Source: Oxalobacteraceae bacterium (lineage in GTDB: Bacteria; Pseudomonadota; Gammaproteobacteria; Burkholderiales; Burkholderiaceae_D). Taken from it: DNA of 64,000 nucleotides. This document shows, piece by piece, positions 1 through 9,600 of this stretch. Under the pieces are notes generated by a model, which was given only the letters and a program-made list of their open reading frames with translations, was not told the DNA's origin and did not search any database. Every line of letters starts with the position of its first letter. Within the stretch, counting starts at the first letter, position 1. The position numbers and the translations under genes were made by a program. Location of the stretch: the NCBI GenBank assembly GCA_027490725.1, contig JAIXXN010000068.1:58418-122417 (forward strand), given 5' to 3'.

Positions 1-60
1 TCTGTTTCGGGAGTTGGTTTAAACATATACCCTACAGCCTCGCCCAGAGAGTCTTTGATG

Positions 61-120
61 TCTACAGCCCATGAATCCACAGCCTTTGAATCTACAGCCT
101 TTACATCTACAGCCGTTGGA
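61..120. repeat. 15-bp tandem repeat, four copies
   Basis: Four head-to-tail 15-bp units run from 61 to 120, each starting TCTACAGCC or TCCACAGCC and differing at a few 3' positions. On the plus strand they would encode a five-residue repeat of the STAFE type. On the minus strand a short frame (19-243) puts a cysteine about every five residues. I cannot tell whether either frame is expressed. Copy-number variation would be expected of such a repeat. Confidence 0.85.
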
Positions 121-261
121 GCTATGATGGCTGGCAGTTTGCACGCCACCACAGCGAAAATTTCGCGTGCGGTTTTGGTATCGACAACTAGCATCGGTTT
201 GTATAGCACCAGAATAGCCCAAAACTTTGATGCCAACGACCATCTCTTTTGAGCCGACAAT

Positions 262-930
262 ATGCCTTCACCTACTTTCCTTTCTTCATATAGCCTGTTC
301 AAATCTGCGCTTCAGACTTTTCGTGATATGCCCGAGGATGCGAAGTCAGCACTTAGTGAGCGAGACGTCATGTGCGCGTTCAAATGTGCGACTCAGGGAC
401 TGCCGCCACACGACGAGAAGAAGTTCCTCGAGTACGCGCAAGGGCTACTTCGGCTACCGGGAACACTTCACGAGGCGGCATCGCGGCGGCGCATGGTCGA
501 ATGGAAGGCGAACCTTGCAATTGCGAAGGGCGGTGAAAATCTCATCGAGGACGGTAGCATAATTTTCATCGATGAATTTTTACGGCGCGCTGGACTTAGC
601 GAGGACGCGTTTGCGCAAAAACTGAAAGACCGCAAAATCTTCAAAATGCCTAGTCGCGTCCAGTTCGTCTGGGCAAAGACGTACGTTCCCGCTTTCTTTG
701 CCGATACCAAACTTGACCTCTCCGCACTTGAGAGGGCATCGCAAGCACTGCGCGCGTGCAATGGAATAGAGAAGTATCGTTTTTTTACCAGTGCGGTGAG
801 TACGCTTGGAAATCAGACTCCCCTTGATGTCATCGCAGCAGGAGGAATTGAAAGAGTTCTGGATGAAGTTAAGCTATTTCGGCGGGCGCTACGGGGCTTG
901 CCTCGGATGGCGGTTACCAGACTTGAGTAA
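262..930 (+). CDS. antitoxin-like protein with HTH-like core and DUF2384-like tail
   Basis: This 222-aa protein has a central segment (about residues 95-145) with a helix-turn-helix-like pattern ending in a YVPAFFAD motif. It is followed by a C-terminal segment in which 'LGNQTPLDVIAAG' precedes 'IERVLDEV', which resembles the toxin-binding end of Xre/MbcA/ParS (DUF2384) antitoxins. I recognise it as a small family common in Oxalobacteraceae, whose members typically read 'WVSEALRAGRLF ... YFPAFFAD ... LG.TPLEALA'. Relics of the same family lie at 1937-2284 and 53273-53506. No toxin gene is adjacent. The ribosome-binding site is weak. Function as antitoxin or DNA-binding regulator is inference. 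Confidence 0.6.
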   Translation: MPSPTFLSSYSLFKSALQTFRDMPEDAKSALSERDVMCAFKCATQGLPPHDEKKFLEYAQGLLRLPGTLHEAASRRRMVEWKANLAIAKGGENLIEDGSIIFIDEFLRRAGLSEDAFAQKLKDRKIFKMPSRVQFVWAKTYVPAFFADTKLDLSALERASQALRACNGIEKYRFFTSAVSTLGNQTPLDVIAAGGIERVLDEVKLFRRALRGLPRMAVTRLE

Positions 931-1083
931 TGGCCTAGAGTTTGGATTGTAGGTGTGGCATAACGTCAAGCGCCCAATCCCGGAAAGTGCTTCGCGATTG
1001 GGCAATGATGAGCTTGCTTGGTCGACCTGGTCAAAAATCCAAAATGCGAGCTATTTGGCGTTACCTGCTGCGAGGCGCAATTG

Positions 1084-1152
1084 ATGACTGACAGCGAAGA
1101 CGTGACCCAATGGCCGCTCATGGTCTGCTACTGCGATTTTGACGAACTATGC
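1084..1152 (+). pseudogene. N-terminal relic of a HAD protein, duplicate of the next gene
   Basis: The translation ends in 'MVCYCDFDE', nearly the same as 'WVCYCDFDGV' at the N-terminus of the HAD gene that starts at 1259. After this point the frame loses all similarity. It is best explained as the leftover of a duplicated or recombined copy. About 100 bp further on, another frame reads as a plausible protein tail (1157-1280) that I cannot assign. Confidence 0.5.
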
Positions 1153-1258
1153 AGCATCACCACAGCGTTGCGTTTGCCACAGAGGAAGACACCGTCGCGT
1201 TGGCCAAGGGCATTGCCTTTGAAATGTCGGGCTCGTGTTGCGTTACCAGGGGGTCCAA

Positions 1259-1801
1259 ATGCAACAGATGCGCGACGGTGAAAACGTAGGTCAAGAGGCG
1301 CTCTGGGTCTGCTACTGTGATTTCGACGGTGTCACCCATGATGATGCCGTGTACTCGTCGCGGCAAGGTGAGATACACATGCGCACGCCAGGACGTACCC
1401 TCTTCGAGTGGTTACCCCTTCTGGAAGACTTGCTCGACCCACACCCGGACGTGAAAATCGTGCTGAGCACGTCATGGGTGAGATTCAAAGGCTTTGAATT
1501 TGCGAAAAGCCGGCTAACTGCGGGGTTACAGTCAAGGGTTATCGGTGCAACCTTTGACAATAGGGAGACCCAAAAATTCGACTTCGACGGCATGTCACGG
1601 GGTCTGCAAGTATGTGCTGATGTAGGGCGCCGACGACCGACGCGCTGGTTTGCGATTGACAATGATGACCAAGGCTGGCCGGCTTGGTGCCGAGACCATC
1701 TCATCAAAACAGACGACCGCCTCGGGCTGAGTGAGCCAGCGGTGCAAGACCAAATCCGCAAAATGCTAGCAACCTTTAACGTCCGGTCACGGGATAGTTA
1801 G
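1259..1801 (+). CDS. HAD-superfamily hydrolase (RNA-repair type HAD domain)
   Basis: This is a 180-aa protein from the ATG at 1259, which has AGGGGG about 6 bases upstream. An earlier in-frame start at 1235 lacks such a site. HAD motif I is D21-F-D23-G-V, motif II is the serine of 'LSTSW' (about S70-W73), and a late acidic motif is 'AIDNDDQGW' (D134, D136, D137). This set matches the HAD domain often attached to RNA-repair proteins (HAD_SAK type) and to stand-alone homologues in phages and islands. The expected reaction is a phosphatase or 3'-phosphate processing on nucleotides or nucleic acid; the substrate is unknown. It stands alone, downstream of a partial duplicate of itself. Confidence 0.7.
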   Translation: MQQMRDGENVGQEALWVCYCDFDGVTHDDAVYSSRQGEIHMRTPGRTLFEWLPLLEDLLDPHPDVKIVLSTSWVRFKGFEFAKSRLTAGLQSRVIGATFDNRETQKFDFDGMSRGLQVCADVGRRRPTRWFAIDNDDQGWPAWCRDHLIKTDDRLGLSEPAVQDQIRKMLATFNVRSRDS

Positions 1802-1936
1802 TTCAACCTCAGCAAACAACCAGAAAGCTGACGCGCTGCCTGCGCCTTAGGCTGGCGTCGCCGACGCAGCCTTGGTCCATCAAATTTACCATCCGAAAGG
1901 CTCCCATGTCGACAAAGCGAAAATCTAAGTTGCAGG

Positions 1937-2284
1937 ATGTTCTTGGTGGCCATTCTGCCGATGAGGTCGCCGCAGCGCGCAGAGGACGTCAACGTCGCTG
2001 CTATTCTGCGTCGGGCCCGAACGAGACCGATGGAGTCGGACGCCAACCCGGACTTGGCTCGCCAGAGTGCCGAGTTTATGACCAATATGCGATTAGGTTC
2101 CGAGCGCGCCCTGGCGCGGCGCATTCAAAGCAAGGCGTTAGTCTCGAAAAACGGGCTCATAGCGATGCTTGGAGGCAGACGGCGCTGGGTAAGCGAGGCA
2201 TTAAGGGCAGGGCGCCTGTGCCGGTGGCCGCGCGCATGCCACCGGCGCACCGCGAGGCGGCCGGCTGGAACGCGCAGACATTGA
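1937..2284 (+). pseudogene. relic of an antitoxin-like family gene
   Basis: The frame reads 'EFMTNMRLGSERALARRI' followed by 'LIAMLGGRRRWVSEALRAGRL' (2072 to about 2220). This is the conserved core of the family represented intact at 262-930. After 'AGRL' the similarity is lost: the phenylalanine and the YFPAFFAD block are gone, and the region stays GC-rich and degenerate to about 2,580. The gene is broken at both ends. Confidence 0.5.
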
Positions 2285-2632
2285 TGGCACGAACCGAGGC
2301 TGCGGGGCATTGCTGCGTGGTGCTGGGGACGGCTGACAGGCAGCATCTGTGACAGGCGTTCCGCAGTTGCCTGGGCGTGCTGTCCCTGGGACAGAAGTAC
2401 GATATCGACCAGCTGGAAGCGGCCTGCGCGCGCGGCCCTCAAGCACAGCGCCGTCGGCTGTAACAGCGCGTAGGCCATCCTAAATTGCGGCCTCGACCTG
2501 CCGCAGCAAGACGCGCAGCGCACGCGCGGCCTGCACGAGCGCGAGAACCTGCGCGGCGCGGCCTATTACCAATCGAGCAGGTTCACTAAAACGACAATGA
2601 CATAAGCGTCCGTTCAGGAATAATATTGCCAA

Positions 2633-2652
2633 TGTGCACTATTTGGTGCACA
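2633..2652. promoter_or_regulatory. inverted repeat upstream of the gene at 2684
   Basis: Perfect 7-bp arms TGTGCAC and GTGCACA are separated by TATTTG and lie 32 bp before the ATG at 2684. The position suits an operator or a short hairpin in the leader. No binding protein is suggested by the context. Confidence 0.35.
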
Positions 2653-2683
2653 GTAGGGCATGTTTATGGCCTAGGGAAAACGA

Positions 2684-3646
2684 ATGCCGTTTATAGCTTT
2701 CAACGAGTTTAACCAAGAGGTAACTGCTTCGCAGTGCCATGATGAATACATCAGTAACGGAACAATATTTGAGAAATTTCGATGTGCCTTCTGTGAGGCT
2801 CGTTATCACTCGAGAAATATTTACAAGGATGCCTTGTTAGGCAAGGCGCCGCACTTTTACCTTGCCAAAGGAGTGCGTCATATTGGATTGTGTGATGGTG
2901 AGCCTATAGTGGCAGTGTCCCCGGCGGCGGCCAAGGAGCCTATCAAGACGGTCACTAAGCGAGAATTCGACTTTCCTGAGAAGTTGACCGCTAGACCCAA
3001 GCCGCGTGTTATTGGCGTGCTGCCTGGAGAGGGTACCTTGCCACCAGACGAGCATGAGATTCGCAAACGCAGACGCCGTGCAGGCGAAGAACATGGCGCC
3101 TCCTCTTTTACGACAAGTCTGCTACAAAATATCGTTGAATCAAAGAATAAACTCATTTCTTGGTGTTACGAAGAGGCTAAGCGAAAAAAGCTAGCTGTAG
3201 GCGCGCGAAACCAGCTTATCAAGGAAACTGCGGAAAGCTATCCTTTGCAGCTCTTTGACCAACAAAACCTCACCTACAACTCGGCTTTTGGCCGGGCTGA
3301 TTATGCATGGCGTGATGGAAGCAGTCGAATATTCCATGCCAAGAACGGGACAGTGACACTGACCGATGGTGGCTTTGCCATTCGCTCTGAACCAGAGGTT
3401 CAAGCCGCCGCAATCGAAGAAGCGGCGCCGAGACGAACTGCGGAAGTTCACTATCGTCCCCCCTCCACTGACTTGATAGGAGAGATACCACGCTCTCATG
3501 TGCGTCTGTTGGAGGAATTGAAGTCTGCGGCAGAGGCTGGCACTGCACTTCAATGGTACGTCTACGGTGGAATGAAATTTATGAATGAAATCAATGTGAT
3601 TTCATTGGCTAACCTGGACCACCTGTTCTTCAGGAAGGAGCGCTAG
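2684..3646 (+). CDS. unrecognised protein with N-terminal CoiA-like zinc-ribbon segment
   Basis: This 320-aa protein has 'RCAFCEARYHS ... PHFYLAKGVRHIGLC' at residues about 33-70. Two cysteines, then a histidine-phenylalanine pair, then a further His/Cys resemble the N-terminal zinc-ribbon of CoiA-like proteins (compare 36134-36300). The middle is highly charged (a run of arginines near residue 128) and the C-terminal third shows no motif I know. A 7+7-bp inverted repeat lies just upstream. Its 3' end overlaps the convergent gene 3602-4204 by 45 bp. DNA binding is plausible but unproven. Confidence 0.55.
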   Translation: MPFIAFNEFNQEVTASQCHDEYISNGTIFEKFRCAFCEARYHSRNIYKDALLGKAPHFYLAKGVRHIGLCDGEPIVAVSPAAAKEPIKTVTKREFDFPEKLTARPKPRVIGVLPGEGTLPPDEHEIRKRRRRAGEEHGASSFTTSLLQNIVESKNKLISWCYEEAKRKKLAVGARNQLIKETAESYPLQLFDQQNLTYNSAFGRADYAWRDGSSRIFHAKNGTVTLTDGGFAIRSEPEVQAAAIEEAAPRRTAEVHYRPPSTDLIGEIPRSHVRLLEELKSAAEAGTALQWYVYGGMKFMNEINVISLANLDHLFFRKER

Positions 3647-4204
3647 GCCAAGACTAGATATTGCCTCTAAAATCAAGTCGATGGCTGGGACGTACGCTTC
3701 GCCCCGCCAAGTGAATTCGTTAACAGAAAACGATGGTATGTGAAATTCACCTGCTAAGTTTTCTGTGGATGTAACGTTGACGGTCGCGGTCCCTCCGTTC
3801 TTGGTGCCAGTTTGGAGAACATGAAAGCCTAGGCCGGAGTCCCAAAAAGAAACACAGGAGTGCCTCGGAATATGCTGGCGTAGTACAAGGTCCTCGAGCC
3901 ACAGAGCTACGTCCTTCTGCGTTGGACGGACATCTGGCATCAGGTCGGTCGCAACTGATGGTTTGGCTGCAATGAGTCCCCACCTATCGCTACCATAGTA
4001 TTTGATACAAAATGATGCGACGTCGACCTCCCACGACTCTGCATCCGAGACCACAATGACATCGGTACTGACGAATCGAAAAATGTCGCCAGGTGCTTGT
4101 GGAGAACCATCAAAACAAATTGTCGTTATGGCTTCTTGCCGATTTAGCGGCATGGACTCAAGTTCTCGCTGAGTGCCATAAATGTCTTCCAAGAAGTGCT
4201 TCAT
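3602..4204 (-). CDS. unrecognised 200-aa protein
   Basis: A complete frame from the ATG at 4204 gives a 200-aa soluble protein with no signal peptide, membrane segment or motif I can name. It is convergent with, and overlaps by 45 bp, the gene ending at 3646. Its amino-acid composition is ordinary, which argues that it is a real gene rather than an antisense shadow. Just upstream (4255-4530) lies an IS21 istA relic on the same strand, so the promoter region has been rebuilt by insertion. Confidence 0.5.
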   Translation of the reverse strand: MKHFLEDIYGTQRELESMPLNRQEAITTICFDGSPQAPGDIFRFVSTDVIVVSDAESWEVDVASFCIKYYGSDRWGLIAAKPSVATDLMPDVRPTQKDVALWLEDLVLRQHIPRHSCVSFWDSGLGFHVLQTGTKNGGTATVNVTSTENLAGEFHIPSFSVNEFTWRGEAYVPAIDLILEAISSLGLALLPEEQVVQVSQ

Positions 4205-4254
4205 GTTGGTTACTGTCCGAGAGATATAATCCAGGTATAGCGACCATCTTCAAA

Positions 4255-4530
4255 TCCCAACATCTGTACTATAGCCGTTCGGCTGCTCGGGCTTGTACTC
4301 CTGCCACAGCATTTCCAGCGTCACGCCTTTGCGGCGCAGTTCATTGCGCATGGTCTGCTAGACCGGCGCCGGGCGCTGCGCCGATGATGGTTCGCTGGGC
4401 GGAAACAGCAACCTTTCTAGGGACGCGTCGTCGCAGTCGGCTGGCAACGGCGCCGTCAGCCCGGCTAGCTTGGCGCGGGCCACGTAATTGGAAGAAGTTG
4501 GCACCGCAGCTTGCCCTCAATGAAGTACGT
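4255..4530 (-). pseudogene. IS21-family istA relic
   Basis: Read on the minus strand the stretch gives 'YVARAKLAGLTAPLPADCDD', then 'LERLLFPPSEPSSAQRP', a stop codon, then 'MRNELRRKGVTLEMLWQEYKP'. This is the characteristic N-terminal third of IS21 IstA. The HTH start and the DDE catalytic core are missing and there is an internal stop, so the element is dead. A second, shorter istA relic with the LLFPPSE block lies at 36300-36410. Confidence 0.65.
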
Positions 4531-4957
4531 CTTCGAGGCGTCGCAGCTCTGCCAAAGATTGAGAGCACAACAAATGGAGGTGCGGACGTATCGAAGCGCA
4601 CGCTAAGAAGCATGTGGCAAGCCGCGATGGCAAGCGTGAAACGCAAGCGGCGCGACCGCGAGGCAGACGATGACGCCGTTAGATTCGCGCGAGGCAACGC
4701 TGGTAATTCCCTTCAAGCGGTCGGTCGGGCCGGTTTGCAACGGGTTGATGGAGCGGAAGCGTTCGCCAGATGTGGTTTAGCGTAGACCAGGTCTGCTATG
4801 CCATGTAGACCAGGCTGGGAAGTCATTCTGCCCCCTTGATTTTTCCGTTATCCGGCCGTGAAAAAATATTTTCAAAGAATATAACGAGATGCAAACCTAG
4901 GTGCCTATACCGTAGGTGGACGCATCCGGCGTTCATAACACTTGCCTAGGACAAATT

Positions 4958-5359
4958 ATGCTGCCATACCCTCATGTAGTGGAACTTGTTAAGTTCGAAA
5001 CCGAATTCAACGCCGCCGTCGAAAACCGCCTTGCTGCGAGAGAAGCTGCGAACTTAGCCGATTTCCGCTTTCACGCGACGCTAAAGGTAGGTGAGCACGC
5101 CATCAATCTGCAGGACGCATTGAAACGAAATAGGTTTTTTGAGGATGCAGAGTTGTATGCTCCTGTCCATCGCATGTTGATGAAGACGCAGCGAGAGGCT
5201 CAGGACGCGCACAGCAATGCTCAGGCAGTCTATGAGCTTGCCCACAAGACTGCCAAGGTCTGTTTTTCCGCGCTCCAAGAAGCGCGGAAATCCGCGGGTC
5301 TGAGTGCTCTGGGAAATGAAGCGGGGGTAACCGAGGAAATTATGTCGAAAAATATTTAG
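4958..5359 (+). CDS. unrecognised small helical protein
   Basis: The ATG at 4958 has AGGACA upstream and is a better start than the GTG at 4916. The 133-aa product is almost entirely predicted helix, with heptad-like spacing and many Ala/Glu/Gln residues between about 60 and 120, reminiscent of phasins or small coiled-coil proteins. I do not recognise a family. A strong inverted repeat follows 12 bp after the stop, so it looks like a single-gene transcript. Confidence 0.5.
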   Translation: MLPYPHVVELVKFETEFNAAVENRLAAREAANLADFRFHATLKVGEHAINLQDALKRNRFFEDAELYAPVHRMLMKTQREAQDAHSNAQAVYELAHKTAKVCFSALQEARKSAGLSALGNEAGVTEEIMSKNI

Positions 5360-5371
5360 ACAATTATTTTG

Positions 5372-5402
5372 ATGAGGGGCGTGCTTGTAGCATGCCCCTC
5401 AT
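5372..5402 (+). terminator. stem-loop after the gene at 4958-5359
   Basis: Arms ATGAGGGGCGTGC and GCATGCCCCTCAT (one mismatch) enclose a 5-nt loop. There is no long T-run after it, so it may act as a transcript-end stabiliser or a bidirectional terminator. Confidence 0.55.
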
Positions 5403-6654
5403 TGCATAAACGGGCCGTTCCGCTCCTTCAGACATCTGTAGCCTCCAGCGCCGAGAATCAACGCTCGAAAACGCGATGTCGCAGTGCGAGGCCTTCGGCC
5501 TGCTGCCAGCGGAGGCAGCGGCGAAGTTGTTGCCGTCATTGAGGTAGCAAACACTTTGGCGGGAACACTTCGCCCACGCCTGCGTGTCGAAGTACAACAT
5601 CCGCAGCTTGCTCGAGCGTATCGATGATGACGGGCCCCTGACCCAGCGCACCAGCTCTGACCCGACCCGATTTCAGTCCGGGCCCACATAGCGGAAGCGG
5701 CCGGGTCCCTTCCAGCGCGCATAGCATAGAGCCATCCCGACTAAGAGCTGTCCTGCTGACGCCTTCAGCATGCGCACTGCGTTCGCGAATGGTACCGTCG
5801 TGCAAATGTCACCGGAAATGCGTCCAATGAGATTGGGCAGCACTGAGTCTCGGCAGTTTTGAAGTCGGAACAACGTGGCGGCGCCTGGCACCACGTCTCG
5901 CCACCGCAGGGTTGACCGATGCATTTTGAGTGGCCATCCGTGTGCCGTGCCGTGCAGCGCGAGGGCAGTATATGAAAGTATATGGTCCTCGTATACTTTT
6001 CCGGAGAGCGTTACCACCCAGCACAAGTTGTGGGGCGGATGTCAAAATGCTGCTCTCACGGTTTGTATGGCTGCGGCCCATAACGCCTGATTCGGCGGCG
6101 TGGCGGTTGTGCCGCTAGGCAGGTATTGGGACCAGATTTAAACTTCAGTCTGATATTCCACACAGTATCTGGCGAGGGTGCACTGTAGACGGATGTAATC
6201 ACCCGTCTTCGCTTGGGCAGCTGTTTCGTCGACCTGTGCCTCGGTCCAGCCAACTGCGCGGGCCGCGCGGCTGAAACCGTCGCCACTTCTGCTTACAGAT
6301 TTAACAGTTCCCCCTCGCGGCGCGGCGATGTGCAATCAGCCGCGCTGGGCGCATTGTAACGTGCGAAGTGGGCAGCCATCGCCTTGAGGCCTAGCGTCTG
6401 GCGAAGTCTATCTTGACGGTACTGGCTACCCTAGCCGCACGGCGCAACTCGCCTCTCCACAGATTCCTAGCTTCTCCTCTCGCGGAGGCTATCTGAAATG
6501 CTTCCAACGTGGCAATATGACGTTGTGTAAATGAAGCATGAGCCTCCAATCCGATGTCAACCATCCACTATAGTCCGCTCAAAGCAGAGTTCGCACTTGC
6601 TGCGAGTCGTTTTTATTCAGGTTTCTCGAATGCACGCATAATTGGCGGGAACGA
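5403..6654. other. 1.25 kb without an intact gene
   Basis: All frames here are short, interrupted and of skewed composition. A minus-strand piece at about 5,700-5,560 ('VIIDTLEQAADVVLRHAG') looks like a once-coding helix-rich fragment, and 6138-6335 on the minus strand could be another. Neither can be assigned. I read the stretch as eroded gene debris plus the upstream region of the Avs-like gene. Confidence 0.5.
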
Positions 6655-9600
6655 ATGGTGGGAAGGCGGGGGCACGCCTTCCCGGACCTCGAAACTCCCA
6701 TGAACTCTAAATCTGCTACAGCCGGCGCCGTAACCACTGACTCTGACTTGGTGCGAGCGAGCAGAGATGGCGACCAGTTCCACTATCACTGGGCCGCGCG
6801 CCACTGCCTCGCGCTGTTGCCTGGTGTTAGCGACCTGGTTGCCATATCGATTGAAGGCGCATCGGTACTCGAGGGCCTTGGCTCGTCCAACGAAGGTGAT
6901 GAGCTTATCGATGTGGGGTTCTATTTTGGAAGCGAGCGGTTCCAGGACGCACGCCTTGTTCGCTATGTACAGTTGAAACACTCCACGAAGCGTGCCCAGG
7001 AGCCTTGGACTGCTAGCGGCCTAAGCAACACGCTTAAGGGCTTCTCAGAGCGCTTCGTGGGGCTGCGCAAGGCGTTTGCATGGGATGAGCTCAAAGACAA
7101 TCTGCGCTTCACCTTCACTACCAACCGTCCCATAGATGAGAAAGTGATTGAATCGCTCGAAGACCTCGCAGCTGGGAAAACTATGCGACACCCTTCAGTC
7201 GCGAAGACACTGCTCGGGTATGTGGTAGGACTCGATAGGGAGACTGCAAATTTTTTCAAGCTCTTCTCAGCCGAGGCGGGAGAACCCGACCTCTGGAATC
7301 AGCGCAATCTACTATTCAAGGACGTGAGGAATTTCCTGGCGGAGGGTGGTTCCGAGGCATCGCTTCAGCTGAAGGAGTTGGTGACGAAGAAGGCCACGAG
7401 TGAGCAAGCTTTGAACCCATCTATTCGTCGGGTTGATGTACTGCGTGCGCTCGAGACTGATGAGGCGGACCTCTTGCCAGCTCAGTGCTTGATTGCTGGT
7501 CCTGCTGATGGCGCACTGCCGCGGGAGCAGGAGGGAGAGATTCGTGCGATTCTGGAATCCGCGACTCACCCTGTCGTCTTGCACGCAGAGGGAGGAGTGG
7601 GTAAATCAATCCTCGTGTGGCAGCTTTCCAGGTCTGTCCCTGAAGGTTCAGTTGCGGTGCTCTACGATTGCTTTGGCGACGGGCTTTATAGAAGCGCACA
7701 GCACTACCGACACCGCGAAAAGGACGCGCTTCCGCAAATAGCAAACGAGCTTGCCGCGCGGGGACTGTGCCATCCGTTGATTCCAGTTCGGGGAACGGAT
7801 AGCAAGCAGTACATGCGTGCATTTGTGGCAAGACTGGCCCAAGCTGTCAGCTTACTTCGAGCCAAAACTCCCCTTGCTAACCTTTATTTGATAGTCGATG
7901 CTGCGGACAACGCGGTTATGGCAGCTAGAGAGTTTGGTGACTCGGCTTTCGTGCCAGACCTCATTCGTGCTGCGATGCCGGATGGTGTGAAGCTTGTGTT
8001 CAGCTGCCGGACTCATCGGCGTGACCATTTGCAAGCACCGCCCGATGCGATTCACGTTGAACTTCGCCCATTCAGCCGTGAGGAGACAGCTAAACATCTC
8101 AAGAATTCCTACCCAGGCGCGACCGATAGCGATATTTCCGATTTTGGATTCTTAAGCAGCTCCAATCCACGAGTTCAGGCGGCGGCATTGAGTCGCAAGC
8201 TGCCATTAGCGGAAATGCTGAAGGCGTTGGGGCCATCACCATCTACTGTTGAGCGAGCTATCGCTGACCTGCTGGCGCAAGCGGTTGAAAACCTGAAGTT
8301 TCGAGAAGGACATGTCGAAGCAGAGCAGATTGAACAAATCTGCGAAGGATTAGCCGTGCTTCGTCCGTTAGTTCCAATTGCCGTTCTTGCTGAGATTTCA
8401 GGCACCACTGAAAGCGCTGTGAGAAGCTTCGCCTATGACTTGGGGCGCCCCCTGCTGGTGAAAGGCGGAAGCCTTCACTTTCTAGATGAGCCTTCGGAGA
8501 CTTGGTTCCGCGAGAAATTCCAACCCGATAAGGAAAAGCTGACGAGGTTTTTGAAGCGATTGAAGCCCCTAGCAGCCTCTAGCTCCTATGTTGCATCGAC
8601 GATTCCTCAACTGCTGCTAGCAGCGGGGTTAATGGATGAGCTGGTCGAATTGGCCCTCTCTTCTGAAGGCCTACCCACAGCGAATCCGCTCGAACGTCGT
8701 GATGTCGAGGTGCAGCGCTTGACCTTTGCGCTGAAGGCTTGCCTACAAGAAAAACGCTACGCTTCAGCAGCAAAACTTGCGCTCAAGGTAGCCGGCGAAC
8801 TCGCCGGGGTTGCGCGTCAGAATAGCCTCATGCAGGGAAATACAGACATCGCGTCTGCGCTTCTTTCTTTAGACCGTATCGACGAGCTGGTTTCTCGGCG
8901 GGCATTCCGAGGCACTTGGACTGGCGCCCGTCACGCCTATGAAGCGGGCTTGCTGGCGGGGCGCGTGGAATTCCTTTCTGAAGCACGGAGCCGCTTGAGG
9001 ATGGCGATAGATTGGCTATATTCGTGGGCCGGCATGCCCGAGGAAGAGCGGGAAAAGTCGAACGAGCGCGTCGACACTAGCGACATTGCCGAACTGGCGA
9101 TGGCCAAGTTGCTATCGGAAGGACCGGAAGATGCAGCGAGATTTCTCAGGGGGTGGAGTCCAAGACCGCTGTCGATGACTGCAGGCGGCACCCTGGCCCG
9201 TCGGCTAGTAGACCTTGGACGATACGATTTACTTGACCAGGTGGCGGAACACGGTGCTCGCGATATCTGGCTGATGCTGGGACTGGCCGTTGAAGCGTGC
9301 AAGGGTGGACATACTCTTCCCGCCAAGCCGCTGGAGACGCTCATGAGTGCACTGGCTAGCCGGAAAATTCAACTACAAGACCCGGATAGGTCGACTTCCA
9401 GCTGGAGTTTGATTAACGGCGTGACATCCGCCGTTTTACAAGCACTACGAGCGCTGCCTCGTGATGAAGTGGAATGGGCGAAGGTCATTCGTCGCTACCT
9501 GCCTGAACATCCGCCCATAGAATTGACGGCGCGTCACGGTTCGGATAGACCGCTGATACTGAGGGCGTATTGCCTAGAGGCCGCTTTATTGGGCAGGCAA

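Noticed and set aside
1906..2352. 148-aa plus-strand frame
   Set aside because: A neighbouring frame carries the antitoxin-family core, while this one has a random, Arg/Ala-rich composition.
4093..4785. 230-aa plus-strand frame
   Set aside because: It is antisense both to the gene at 3602-4204 and to the istA relic; the minus-strand readings are recognisable, this one is not.
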